64,000 nucleotides of DNA from Fibrobacter sp. (GTDB lineage: Bacteria > Fibrobacterota > Fibrobacteria > Fibrobacterales > Fibrobacteraceae). The DNA is taken from NCBI GenBank assembly GCA_017503015.1, contig JAFVTX010000073.1:27042-91041 (forward strand), read 5' to 3'. The first letter of the stretch is position 1, and every line of letters begins with the position of its first letter. A program made the translations under genes and the position numbers. Below the pieces are notes generated by a model that had not been told where the DNA came from, did not search any database, and was given only the letters and a program-made list of their open reading frames with translations. Below, piece by piece: positions 8,300-16,814 of the stretch.

Positions 8300-8935
8300 T
8301 TACTTCTGTAGCCTTGCCTTGACCAGCTTATACAGGTCCGCAAAAACTTCGTCGGGACTCCGGTCAGCGTCGATGGCGGAAACGCAGTCCGGGTAGTCGC
8401 GGGCCGCGGCAAGGTAGCCCTTGCGCACCCGTTCGAAAAAGTCCGCCTTTTCCTGTTCCAGCCGATCGGGTGCTTCGCCCCGCCTTGCGGTGCGAGCGCG
8501 GCCCCGTTCTACGGCAATGTCCAGCACAACGGTCAGTTCCGGAAAGCAGCCGTCACAGGTCAGTTCCGTCAGCCGCTGGACCTGCTCGGCCCCAAGACCC
8601 CGGGCGTACCCCTGGTAGGCAAACGTGCTCCAGGCGAAACGGTCGGCGATGACGATTTTTCCTGCGTCGAGGGCGGGCTGGATGATTTCGGCAATGACCT
8701 GCGCCCGTGCGGCGTTGTACAGCAAGAGCTCCGTCTTGTCGGCCATGACGCCCTTGAAACTCGGGTCCAGCAAGATCTCCCGGATTCGTTCCGAAATCTT
8801 TGCGCCGCCAGGTTCCCTGAGCTTCACCACAGAATAGCCTTCTTTTGTGAGGGCGTCGATAAGCATGTCTATCTGGGTGGACTTGCCGGAACCGTCGATG
8901 CCTTCTAGGCTAAAAAAGCGCTTTGCCGTTTTCAT
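8300..8935 (-). CDS. tmk: Thymidylate kinase
   Basis: 211 residues, normal length. It phosphorylates dTMP to dTDP in the cytoplasm. The P-loop is GIDGSGKST (residues 12-20). REPGG follows at the usual position, ADRFAWSTFAYQG is the DR(Y/H) base-binding motif, and the lid region contains RTARRGEAPDRLEQE. The lid Arg content is that of a standard bacterial enzyme. The gene is convergent with the lipoprotein gene (36 nt apart). No frameshift or missing residue is evident. Confidence 0.95.
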   Translation of the reverse strand: MKTAKRFFSLEGIDGSGKSTQIDMLIDALTKEGYSVVKLREPGGAKISERIREILLDPSFKGVMADKTELLLYNAARAQVIAEIIQPALDAGKIVIADRFAWSTFAYQGYARGLGAEQVQRLTELTCDGCFPELTVVLDIAVERGRARTARRGEAPDRLEQEKADFFERVRKGYLAAARDYPDCVSAIDADRSPDEVFADLYKLVKARLQK

Positions 8936-8949
8936 GGCTGTAAATATGC

Positions 8950-8976
8950 AAAAAAAAGCGCCCGTTGTGGGCGCCT
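8950..8976 (-). terminator. Rho-independent terminator
   Basis: On the minus strand, stem GGCGCCC / GGGCGCT followed by a seven-T run. It terminates the WNH-repeat gene (9011-9409) before tmk. Confidence 0.85.
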
Positions 8977-9010
8977 AGTCCTTACAAGGATCCCTTATCG
9001 AAATTTTATA

Positions 9011-9409
9011 TCACACGAGGCGAGGGTTGATTCCCCAGTCGTCATCGTTCCGGTGTGGCCAGGCTCCTGTTTTCTCGTATATGGCAACTGCAGGGTTCCA
9101 CCAAACCTCTTTTTTATCACAGTTGGAGTAGTGGTTCCACTGGTTGGCGCCCTGGTCCAGAGCGAGCTTGGAACCGCCCCTAGGTACAAAATGATTCCAT
9201 TCGTTTGCGCCTTGGTCCAGAGCGATGCTCTCACCGCGGAAGTACTTGTCCTGGGAAGAGAAATGATTCCACTGGTTAGCGCCTTGGTCCAATGCAACAC
9301 TCTTGGAAGCGTCGGCGCCGGTGGTGTTTGCGATGGGGAGTGCATTTGCGAATCCGCTAAAACCTGCGATGCTAGCGACGAAAATGAATGTTGCGATTGC
9401 GTGTTTCAT
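9011..9409 (-). CDS. Small secreted protein with three ALDQGANxWNH repeats
   Basis: 132 residues from ATG 9409, preceded by AAAGGAG; in-frame starts further upstream lack a site. The signal peptide is MKHAIATFIFVASIAGFSGF and cleavage is expected near ANA. The mature protein has three near-identical 11-residue motifs (ALDQGANQWNH, ALDQGANEWNH, ALDQGANQWNH) spaced 24 and 20 residues apart, then a Trp-rich tail (EVWWNPAVAIYEKTGAWPH). I recognise no family. The motif order suggests a repeat-built binding surface or a precursor of repeated peptides; both are guesses. It is monocistronic, with its own terminator. Confidence 0.75.
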   Translation of the reverse strand: MKHAIATFIFVASIAGFSGFANALPIANTTGADASKSVALDQGANQWNHFSSQDKYFRGESIALDQGANEWNHFVPRGGSKLALDQGANQWNHYSNCDKKEVWWNPAVAIYEKTGAWPHRNDDDWGINPRLV

Positions 9410-9514
9410 GATAAACTCCTTTGTGTTTTTAAGTTCTTTGTTTCTTATGTCCATAATATACCTTCCTAAATTCATAAAGTCAAATACATAATTTTCATTG
9501 AAATGATAGAATTA

Positions 9515-9555
9515 AGTTATGAGTTGTGAGTAATCAGTTATGAGTTTTGAGTTAT
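9515..9555. repeat. Degenerate 7-nt repeat array (GAGTTAT class)
   Basis: Read in sevens: gagttgt, gagtaat, cagttat, gagtttt, gagttat. Same class as the arrays at 32163-32198 and 45958-46000. It lies between two minus-strand genes and encodes nothing. Confidence 0.7.
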
Positions 9556-9583
9556 AGCGGAAATAAGAAGTGTTGAAAAATGG

Positions 9584-9608
9584 AAAAAGCCCCGGCCTAG
9601 GCCAGGGC
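9584..9608 (-). terminator. Rho-independent terminator
   Basis: Minus-strand stem GCCCTGGCC / GGCCGGGGC (one G-T pair) followed by TTTTT. It lies 28 nt after the stop of the FISUMP gene at 9636. Confidence 0.8.
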
Positions 9609-9635
9609 GATTCGTCGAATCGGAAAATTATCCGT

Positions 9636-10391
9636 TTAGGCGTTCTTTATGCAGCGCACCGACATGGCATCGGAGCGGTACACGCCTTCGATGTCGAAAG
9701 TCTTGTTGGTGATGCTCAGGCGGTAGGCGTTGGATTTGCCGTATTCGTCCTTGCACCAGAAACGGGCGCGACGGCTGAAACGGTAGAAGCTGCCGTTGTC
9801 AAAACGGTAACCCGCAGGCACGGCAAAGAACCCGAAAGAATCTTCACCCGGAACAGCCCAGAAGCAGGCACTGCGCAGTTCGTCGCCGGTGGACTTGGGA
9901 GGCAGATTGCTTAAAAGCTGTTCCCATTCCTTGAGGCTCGGGATATGCCAGCCCTCGGGTGCAATTCCCTGGTAGTTTTCTTCGCGAATCTTATGGCATA
10001 TTTCCAGGTCCTTGGCAGGATCCTGCTCACCGTATTCCGCAGGGATGCCGAGTGCAGCCGTCCAGGTGTAGAGCCTGCCGTACTGGGCCACGTTGGCCTC
10101 TTCGTTGCTCGGAGCGTAGCTGCCTTCGGTCTTGAAACGCAAGTTGTCCACCATCCAGACCTGGTCACCGATTTTTACGGTGCGGTAGGTCTCGCCGTCG
10201 CGGGCATCCGTGAAAGAGCCGTAATTGAACTTCTTGGCGTTACGGGCCATGCATTCTTCGTAAGAAATGTTGTTCTGCTTTTCGGAGGCTTCCTTTTTCG
10301 TGGCCTTGCTCACGGAAGCACCGATACGGAATGCGGCCACGATGACCACGATAAGGGCGATGACGTTAAAAATGATAAAGGATATATGCAT
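9636..10391 (-). CDS. Membrane-anchored FISUMP-domain protein
   Basis: 251 residues from ATG 10391, chosen because AAGGAGG precedes it by five bases. The first 25 residues (ISFIIFNVIALIVVIVAAF) form a transmembrane anchor with no lipobox. Residues 70-251 are one FISUMP domain (TIGR02145): TDARDGETYRTVKIGDQVWM, DNLRFKT, YGRLYTWTAA, APEGWHIPSLKEW, FFAVPAGYR and the final MSVRCIKN. The fold is found in large paralogous sets in Fibrobacter; no biochemical role is established. Unlike the other FISUMP proteins here it is anchored by a helix instead of a lipid. It follows secA by 62 nt. Confidence 0.85.
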   Translation of the reverse strand: MHISFIIFNVIALIVVIVAAFRIGASVSKATKKEASEKQNNISYEECMARNAKKFNYGSFTDARDGETYRTVKIGDQVWMVDNLRFKTEGSYAPSNEEANVAQYGRLYTWTAALGIPAEYGEQDPAKDLEICHKIREENYQGIAPEGWHIPSLKEWEQLLSNLPPKSTGDELRSACFWAVPGEDSFGFFAVPAGYRFDNGSFYRFSRRARFWCKDEYGKSNAYRLSITNKTFDIEGVYRSDAMSVRCIKNA

Positions 10392-10453
10392 ACCCGCCTC
10401 CTTGAACGATACATCAGAAATGTAACAATTTAGGGCGAGAAAATCTTTTTGAA

Positions 10454-13417
10454 CTACTCTACATCCTTTCCATGGCACTTCTTGTACTTGAGGCCGGAAC
10501 CACACCAGCAGGGGTCATTGCGACCCAGCTTGGGGCCTGCCTGTTGGGCGCGCCTTGCGGCGGCGGCAACGGCAGGGTTTGTGTAGGTGCGACGTACCGT
10601 AGGCCTTGTGCCCGGCAGAGCCGACTGGGGCATGGGCTGTGCAGCCTCGCTTGCCGCCTGTTGACCTTCGGAAATGGCGTTGGTCTCGGAGCTTGCGGCC
10701 TGACCGGCAAGACCTGCGGCCTTGGCGCCTTCGGTACTCGGCTGCTCGGCGTTTTCAGGAGCCTGCGCGGTCTCAGCGGACTGTGCGGATTCCTGCTGGC
10801 CATCGCCAGCTTCACTTTCAGGCTTCGGCTGTTCACGCAGTTGCAGCTGGTCCGGCGATACGGTCTGTCCGTTGGGCAGGGTAATCCGGATGTTCAAGAT
10901 ACGGAGCATTGTCAGGGTGGCAATCTTTTCGATGCAGCCCTCGAACATCTTGTAGCCTTCGTTCTTGTAAATCATCAGCGGGTCTTTCTGGGCGTATCCG
11001 TGGAAACGGATGGCGTCCTTCAGCTGGTCCATGGCGTACAGGTGTTCTTTCCACACCTGGTCGATGGTCATCAGCAAGAACCTGCGTTCGATATTGCGGA
11101 AGTCCGCGTCGGGAATAATTTTGGTGAGCTTGTCGTAGCGCGCCTTGCAAAGCTCGATGATTTCGTCCAGCACCTGGTCCGGCGTCTTTTTGGTGGCATC
11201 GTCGAAGCTCAGATTGTATTCCATACCGAGGCTGCGCTGCAGGTCGGTGTGAAGCCCTTCCAGGTTCCAGTTTTCCACATAGCTCTTGGGCGGAATGTAG
11301 TTGCTGACCTTGATGTCGCAGGCGTCCTCGATGCGGTTCATAATTTCGTCGCGAATGTCTTCGCCGTTCAGAATACGACGGCGGAGTCCGTAAATCACCT
11401 TGCGCTGTTCGTTCATCACGTTGTCATAATCCAGCAAGTGCTTACGGATATCAAAGCTCTGGCCTTCCACGCGGCGCTGGGCGCTACGGATGGAGCGGCT
11501 TACGATGGGGTGGGTAATCACCTCGTCTTCGCCTACGCCAAAGCGGGTCATCAGGTTCTTGACGCTGTCGCCGCCGAAAATGCGCATCAGGTTGTCGTCG
11601 AGGGAGAGGAAATACTGGCTGGAGCCCGGGTCGCCCTGACGGCCGGAACGTCCGCGCAGCTGGTTGTCGATACGGCGGGATTCGTGGCGTTCGGTACCCA
11701 GCACGTGCAGGCCTCCCACCTCGGTAACTCCGGGGCCGAGAGCGATGTCGGTACCACGGCCCGCCATGTTGGTGGCGATGGTCACCTTGCCCTTGTAGCC
11801 GGCGTACTGGATGATTTCGGCTTCGCGGCTGTGGTTCTTGGCGTTCAGCACCTCGTGGGGGATTCCTTCCTTTTCCAAAAGGCCGTGGAGGTGTTCGGAC
11901 TTTTCGATGGAAGCGGTACCCACCAGCAAGGGCTGGCCCTTTTCGTGACGGTCCTTGATTTCTGCCACGATGGCTTTCCACTTGGCCCCTTCGGACTTGT
12001 ACACCATATCCTGCATGTCCTTGCGGATGCAGGGCTTGTTGGTGGGAATCACCCAGGTGTTCATGTTGTAAATCTTGATGAATTCCGTAGCTTCCGTCTC
12101 GGCAGTACCGGTCATGCCGGAAAGCTTCTTGTACATGCGGAAGTAGTTCTGGAACGTAATCGTTGCAAGGGTCTGGTTTTCGCGACGGATCTGCACCTTT
12201 TCCTTGGCTTCGATGGCCTGGTGCATGCCGTTGCTGTAGCGACGGCCTTCCATGAGGCGGCCCGTGTTTTCGTCCACGATGATGATTTCGCCGTCACGGA
12301 CGATGTAATCTACGTCGCGCTCGTACAGATGCCAGGCGCGAAGTGCCTGGTCCAAGAAGTGCACCCAGTCCGCGTGTTCGCCGTACAGGTTGGTAATCTG
12401 CATCAGGCTTTCCACGTGGTTCACGCCCTTTTCGGTGAGCTGGATGTTCTTGTCCTTTTCGTCAACGGAAAAGTCCTTGTTCTTGACAAGCTTCTGGGCG
12501 ATTTCGTTTGCCTTCGCATACTTGTCGGTAGCGTCTTCGGCAGGTCCGCTGATGATGAGCGGCGTACGGGCCTCGTCAATCAAGATGGAGTCCACTTCGT
12601 CAACGATACAGAAGTTCAGTTCCCGCTGCACCAGCTGGCTGGGTTCTACCGCCATGTTGTCGCGGAGGTAGTCGAATCCGAATTCGTTGTTGGTGCCGTA
12701 GGTCACGTCGCTGTTGTAGCTCTTGCGGCGCTGTTCGGAATTGAGCCCGTTCACAATGAGGCCCACGGTGAGTCCCAGGAACTGGTACACCAGGCCCATC
12801 TGCTTGGCGTCACGGCCGGCCAGGTAGTCGTTCACCGTCACCACGTGCACGCCATGTCCAGAAAGACCGTTCAGGTAAACGGGGAGGGCTGCGGCAAGGG
12901 TCTTTCCTTCACCGGTGGCCATTTCGGCGATGGCGCCTTCGTGTAGCACCAGGCCACCGATCATCTGCACGTCAAAAGGCATCATGCGGAAGGGCTTTAC
13001 CGACTCGGGGTAGAGCTCGCGGACTTTCGCATAGAGGGCGGCGGGCAGGTAAACTTCCCATTCGTTCTTGCCGCTGGCAAGTTCTGCCTTGGCCGTTTCC
13101 ACCGCGCCCTGCAGTTCGGGTCCCAGGCGGCTGAAGTCGAATTCGAATTCCGGCTTGAAGATATTGAAGATACCCAGGCGGCGGTCGCAGGCTTCTTGAC
13201 ACACGGCAAAGGCTTCTACCTTGATGTCTTCCAGGGTGGCGCCGTTTTTCAGTTTTTCCCGGAATTCCGCACTCTTTGCGGCCAGGGCGGCGTCATCAAG
13301 GGCTTCCAGGGCCTGCTTCGCTTCGTGAATTTTTGCGATGACGGGCCTAAGCTGCTTCACCTTGCGTTCATGGGGCGTACCAAAGATCTTGTGGAGTACG
13401 GTATCGACTACGCTCAT
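10454..13417 (-). CDS. secA: Preprotein translocase ATPase SecA
   Basis: 987 residues. It is the ATPase motor that pushes unfolded preproteins through SecYEG. Walker A is in MATGEGKTLAA; DEVDSILIDEARTPLIISG is the DEAD motor signature; later motor motifs include TNMAGRGTDIALG and QLRGRSGRQGDPG. The C-terminus has a long Ala/Gln/Glu/Ser-rich linker of about 100 residues, longer than in many SecA proteins, and then the zinc-binding SEC-C motif (CWCGSGLKYKKCH) used for SecB and ribosome contact. The opposite strand carries a spurious 824-codon frame caused by the codon bias of this gene. Confidence 0.98.
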   Translation of the reverse strand: MSVVDTVLHKIFGTPHERKVKQLRPVIAKIHEAKQALEALDDAALAAKSAEFREKLKNGATLEDIKVEAFAVCQEACDRRLGIFNIFKPEFEFDFSRLGPELQGAVETAKAELASGKNEWEVYLPAALYAKVRELYPESVKPFRMMPFDVQMIGGLVLHEGAIAEMATGEGKTLAAALPVYLNGLSGHGVHVVTVNDYLAGRDAKQMGLVYQFLGLTVGLIVNGLNSEQRRKSYNSDVTYGTNNEFGFDYLRDNMAVEPSQLVQRELNFCIVDEVDSILIDEARTPLIISGPAEDATDKYAKANEIAQKLVKNKDFSVDEKDKNIQLTEKGVNHVESLMQITNLYGEHADWVHFLDQALRAWHLYERDVDYIVRDGEIIIVDENTGRLMEGRRYSNGMHQAIEAKEKVQIRRENQTLATITFQNYFRMYKKLSGMTGTAETEATEFIKIYNMNTWVIPTNKPCIRKDMQDMVYKSEGAKWKAIVAEIKDRHEKGQPLLVGTASIEKSEHLHGLLEKEGIPHEVLNAKNHSREAEIIQYAGYKGKVTIATNMAGRGTDIALGPGVTEVGGLHVLGTERHESRRIDNQLRGRSGRQGDPGSSQYFLSLDDNLMRIFGGDSVKNLMTRFGVGEDEVITHPIVSRSIRSAQRRVEGQSFDIRKHLLDYDNVMNEQRKVIYGLRRRILNGEDIRDEIMNRIEDACDIKVSNYIPPKSYVENWNLEGLHTDLQRSLGMEYNLSFDDATKKTPDQVLDEIIELCKARYDKLTKIIPDADFRNIERRFLLMTIDQVWKEHLYAMDQLKDAIRFHGYAQKDPLMIYKNEGYKMFEGCIEKIATLTMLRILNIRITLPNGQTVSPDQLQLREQPKPESEAGDGQQESAQSAETAQAPENAEQPSTEGAKAAGLAGQAASSETNAISEGQQAASEAAQPMPQSALPGTRPTVRRTYTNPAVAAAARRAQQAGPKLGRNDPCWCGSGLKYKKCHGKDVE

Positions 13418-13516
13418 TTCATTTCCTTATACTGCCGGGGGCCCTTGCCCGCGGACACTGTTAAAAATTACGGCGAAAAGATAGAAAAAGGTAAACAATC
13501 CTTTGCCCTAAAATGC

Positions 13517-13544
13517 TTGAAATTACAAGACAAATGGCTATATT
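13517..13544 (+). promoter_or_regulatory. Promoter of the GH74 gene
   Basis: TTGAAA (13517-13522), 16-nt spacer, TATATT (13539-13544). Transcription would start near 13551, leaving a short leader that contains the ribosome-binding site GGGAG before ATG 13568. Confidence 0.55.
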
Positions 13545-13567
13545 TCTGTCAAATATAGGGAGTTTAT

Positions 13568-16111
13568 ATGGATTGGAAAGTGCTCGCCTTGGCCGGGGTC
13601 CTTTGTACCCAGGCTTTTACTGCAGAAAAATACGAATGGGGTAATGTCCGTTTTGACGGTGGCGGATTCGTGTCTGCCGTGATATTTCACCCGAAGCAAG
13701 AAAACTTGCTTTACGCCCGCACCGACGTGGGTGGCATCTACCGCTTTGATTTTTCGTCGAAGACCTGGATTCCCCTGATGGATTTCATCTCGGAAAACGA
13801 CAAGGGACTTTACGGTACCGAGGCCTTTGCGTTGGACCCCACGGACCCGAAGCGCATTTACGTGCTGGCCGGAACGGGCTACTTTAGCGATGGACGGACT
13901 GCAGTGCTCCGCAGCGAAGATTACGGCTCCACCTGGGACACCAGCTATGTGGAAATGCTGGCTCACGGCAACGGCATGGGCCGCCAGACCGGCGAAAAGC
14001 TGGCTGTGGACCCCAATAAGACGAACATTCTCTTTTGTGGGAGCCGCACCAAGGGCCTCTACAAGAGTACCGACTACGGCAAGACATGGACCAGTATTTA
14101 CCAGGTTGCGCTTTCTTCTGCGACAGGCAACGGTCTTACCGGTGTGAATGGCATCAGCTTTGTGCTGTTCGACGAATCCCAGGGCAAGAATTCCGATGGT
14201 TCCACCAAGACGATATACATCGGCATTTCCGCTACCAAGGACAACTTGCAGGTGAGCCATGACGGTGGCGCTACCTGGACAACCATTTCGGGCGGTCCCG
14301 AAGATCTGATGCCCCACCGCGCAAAAATCGTGGGTGGCGACATGTATATTACCTATGCAAGTTCAGAAGGCCCCCATAGCGTAAACAAGGGCGCTGTGTA
14401 CAAGTACAACATCGCAGGCGGTACCTGGACCAACATTACCCCCTTCCAGGACGAAAGCACTACGGCCCGTATGGGCGACGGAAGCCAGAGCGCAAGCCAC
14501 GGCTTTGGTGGCATTGCCATTGACCCGAGTGATCCCAAGCACATTGTGGTGACTACCCTCTGTTATTATGGAGGAAGACACCTTTACAAGGATGGAAAGG
14601 ACAACTATGGCGACCGCATTTATGTTTCAAAAGATGGCGGTTCCACTTGGACTCACGGCCAGGGTTACAATGACGGTGTCAACGTAGATGCAAACGGAAC
14701 GGCGTGGATTTCGGGCAACGCCATCCATTGGGCGGGTTCTGTGGAAATTAACCCCTTCAACAACAAGGAAGCCTGGGTCACCAGCGGAAACGGCGTTTTC
14801 CAGACGGATGACATCACCGCGAAAGTCCCCCTGTGGAAATTCCAGAGCAGGGGCATCGAAGAGACCGTGCCTCTTGATATCGTGAGCGTTCCGGGAGGCC
14901 CGCTGGTAACGGCCATCGGCGACTATGACGGCGCCGCCTATACCGACATCAACAAGAGCACTCCGCGCCACTCGCCCACCATCGGCACAACCAACAGCTT
15001 GGGGTACGCGCCTTTGGCAAAGGCCTTTGTGCGGACGGGCCAGGTGACGGATTACTCCACCGGGACGGGGATTACCTCTATGGTCATGTACCGTAGCGAC
15101 GACAATGCGTCCACCTGGAAAAAACTGGAAACGACCTTGATGGGAGCCCAGGGAACCCTTGCCATGTCTGCCGACGGCAAGGTGATTCTCCACCGTCCAG
15201 ATAACAGCAGCGACGTGTATCGCACCACGGATAACGGCAAGACCTGGAGCAAGGTGACGGGAATGGACGGCCAAAGTCAATACGCCCGCATTACTCCGGA
15301 TCCGGTAAACCCCGACGTGTTCTACCTGGTGGATCAGCAGGCCAACTTGAAGGTATCTACCGATGGCGGCGCCACGTTTGCGACTTCGGGAGCCCGCCTG
15401 CAGAACGATGCCGCAGGCGAATACTACAACGGCGGCGGCCTCATCCGCACGGTGCCGGGTAGGGAGGGCCACCTGTGGGTTCCCATGGATCAGGCGCAGG
15501 TCTGGCTGCCCAAGGGATTCTCCGAAAACGGCCTTGCCTACACCGAAGATGGCGGCAAGACCTGGAACCGCTGCGCGGGTGCAAGCACCGCCATCGCTGT
15601 GGGTATTGGCAAGGCCAAGGAAGGTGCTAGTTACGAGACCGTCTTTATCTGGGGTGCAGCCAAGTCCGGTGACCCGATTGGAATCTACCGCAGTACCGAC
15701 AAGTGCAAGACTTTTGAGCGCGTGAACGATGACATGCACCAGTTCGGCGGCCCGGGCAACGGGAACTTTGTGCAAGGCGACATGAACAACTTTGGCGTGG
15801 TGTACATGAGCACGGTAGGCCGCGGGCTTATCGTAGGCGCTCCTGAAGGCACCAAGTTCATTACGGGAATGAAACGGGTCAACGTGACCGCGGCCGCCCG
15901 CATGTTCATTGAAAACCGTACCCTTCATGTGAGTGCGCCTGGCATGAGCAGGCTTAGCCTGTTCAGCTTGAACGGAAGACTACTCTTGAGCAAGGATATG
16001 GGCAGTAATGCCTCCGTTTCCCTGAATAAGTTGCCCGCAGGCAAATATATTGTCCGGCTAGAAAACGAAAAGGGCACGGCCATCTTGAACCGCACCCTGA
16101 TCTTGAAATAA
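13568..16111 (+). CDS. GH74 family xyloglucanase with C-terminal sorting-like domain
   Basis: 847 residues with a signal peptide (cleavage near AFTA). It is a two-propeller glycoside hydrolase family 74 enzyme: many Asp-box-like blades (SEDYGSTWD, STDYGKTW, SHDGGATW, SKDGGSTW, TTDNGKTWSKV, TEDGGKTW). ARTDVGGIYRF places one family catalytic Asp at residue 53, and AIGDYDGAAY places the other near residue 452. GH74 enzymes cut the beta-1,4-glucan backbone of xyloglucan. The last 75 residues (LSLFSLNGRLL, LNKLPAGKYIVRL, RTLILK) resemble the type IX secretion C-terminal domain seen on Fibrobacter enzymes, so export to the cell surface is inferred. It has its own promoter and a terminator. Confidence 0.93.
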   Translation: MDWKVLALAGVLCTQAFTAEKYEWGNVRFDGGGFVSAVIFHPKQENLLYARTDVGGIYRFDFSSKTWIPLMDFISENDKGLYGTEAFALDPTDPKRIYVLAGTGYFSDGRTAVLRSEDYGSTWDTSYVEMLAHGNGMGRQTGEKLAVDPNKTNILFCGSRTKGLYKSTDYGKTWTSIYQVALSSATGNGLTGVNGISFVLFDESQGKNSDGSTKTIYIGISATKDNLQVSHDGGATWTTISGGPEDLMPHRAKIVGGDMYITYASSEGPHSVNKGAVYKYNIAGGTWTNITPFQDESTTARMGDGSQSASHGFGGIAIDPSDPKHIVVTTLCYYGGRHLYKDGKDNYGDRIYVSKDGGSTWTHGQGYNDGVNVDANGTAWISGNAIHWAGSVEINPFNNKEAWVTSGNGVFQTDDITAKVPLWKFQSRGIEETVPLDIVSVPGGPLVTAIGDYDGAAYTDINKSTPRHSPTIGTTNSLGYAPLAKAFVRTGQVTDYSTGTGITSMVMYRSDDNASTWKKLETTLMGAQGTLAMSADGKVILHRPDNSSDVYRTTDNGKTWSKVTGMDGQSQYARITPDPVNPDVFYLVDQQANLKVSTDGGATFATSGARLQNDAAGEYYNGGGLIRTVPGREGHLWVPMDQAQVWLPKGFSENGLAYTEDGGKTWNRCAGASTAIAVGIGKAKEGASYETVFIWGAAKSGDPIGIYRSTDKCKTFERVNDDMHQFGGPGNGNFVQGDMNNFGVVYMSTVGRGLIVGAPEGTKFITGMKRVNVTAAARMFIENRTLHVSAPGMSRLSLFSLNGRLLLSKDMGSNASVSLNKLPAGKYIVRLENEKGTAILNRTLILK

Positions 16112-16118
16112 CTTTCAT

Positions 16119-16145
16119 AAAGCCGCGAAACTAAGTCGCGGCTTT
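16119..16145. terminator. Bidirectional rho-independent terminator
   Basis: Stem AAGCCGCGA / TCGCGGCTT with T-run on the plus strand. It separates the convergent GH74 and rubrerythrin genes. Confidence 0.85.
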
Positions 16146-16149
16146 TGTA

Positions 16150-16689
16150 TTAGTAATTCTCGGCGTTCACCTCGAAATAGGCCTGCGGGTGTGCGCATAC
16201 GGGGCAAAGGGCCGGGGCCTTGGTGCCCACCACGATGTGGCCGCAGTTGCGGCATTCCCAAACCTTCACCTCGCTCTTGGCGAATACTTCTTGCATTTCC
16301 ACGTTCTTTAGTAGGGCGCGGTAGCGCTCCTCGTGGTGCTTTTCGATGGCGGCCACCATGCGGAACTTGGCGGCCAGGGGTTTGAAACCTTCGGCTTCGG
16401 CGGTCTTCGCAAAGCCTTCGTACATGTCGGTCCATTCGTAGTTCTCGCCGTCGGCGGCGGCCTTCAGGTTCTGGGCGGTATCGCCGATGCCTTCCAGTTC
16501 CTTGAGCCACATCTTGGCGTGTTCTTTTTCGTTGTCGGCGGTCTTCAAGAAGAGCGCTGCAATCTGCTCAAAGCCTTCCTTCTTGGCCTTGGAGGCAAAG
16601 TAGGTGTACTTGTTGCGGGCCTGGGATTCGCCAGCGAATGCGGCCTGCAGGTTCTTTTCGGTTTGGGTTCCAGCGTATTTGTTTGCCAT
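16150..16689 (-). CDS. rbr: Rubrerythrin
   Basis: 179 residues. It is a cytoplasmic non-heme diiron peroxidase that protects anaerobes from hydrogen peroxide. The N-terminal ferritin-like four-helix domain carries the diiron ligands in [25 protein letters not shown] and [11 protein letters not shown]. The C-terminal rubredoxin-like domain has CRNCGH and CPVCAH for an Fe(Cys)4 site. The length is normal. RBS-like AAAGGAT lies before the ATG at 16689. It stands alone; with the FprA-type protein at 49321 it suggests a strict anaerobe. Confidence 0.97.
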   Translation of the reverse strand: MANKYAGTQTEKNLQAAFAGESQARNKYTYFASKAKKEGFEQIAALFLKTADNEKEHAKMWLKELEGIGDTAQNLKAAADGENYEWTDMYEGFAKTAEAEGFKPLAAKFRMVAAIEKHHEERYRALLKNVEMQEVFAKSEVKVWECRNCGHIVVGTKAPALCPVCAHPQAYFEVNAENY

Positions 16690-16814
16690 AGATTTTATCC
16701 TTTTTTATGATAATGTTTTTGTGTCTCATATGTGAATATACATTATTTTATAGGAAAAAGCCCAGCGGTTTTGCCGCGGACCTTTATGAGTGCGGATTTT
16801 TGTGTGGAAATACG

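Noticed and set aside
9053..9469. 138-codon plus-strand frame over the WNH-repeat gene
   Set aside because: The minus strand has a signal peptide, ribosome-binding site, terminator and motif repeats; the plus frame has none of these.
10472..12946. Plus-strand open frame of 824 codons antisense to secA
   Set aside because: secA on the other strand has every expected motif; the antisense frame is a by-product of its codon bias and resembles no protein.
14627..15928. Minus-strand open frame of 433 codons inside the GH74 gene
   Set aside because: Shadow of a strongly biased coding sequence with clear Asp-box repeats on the plus strand.
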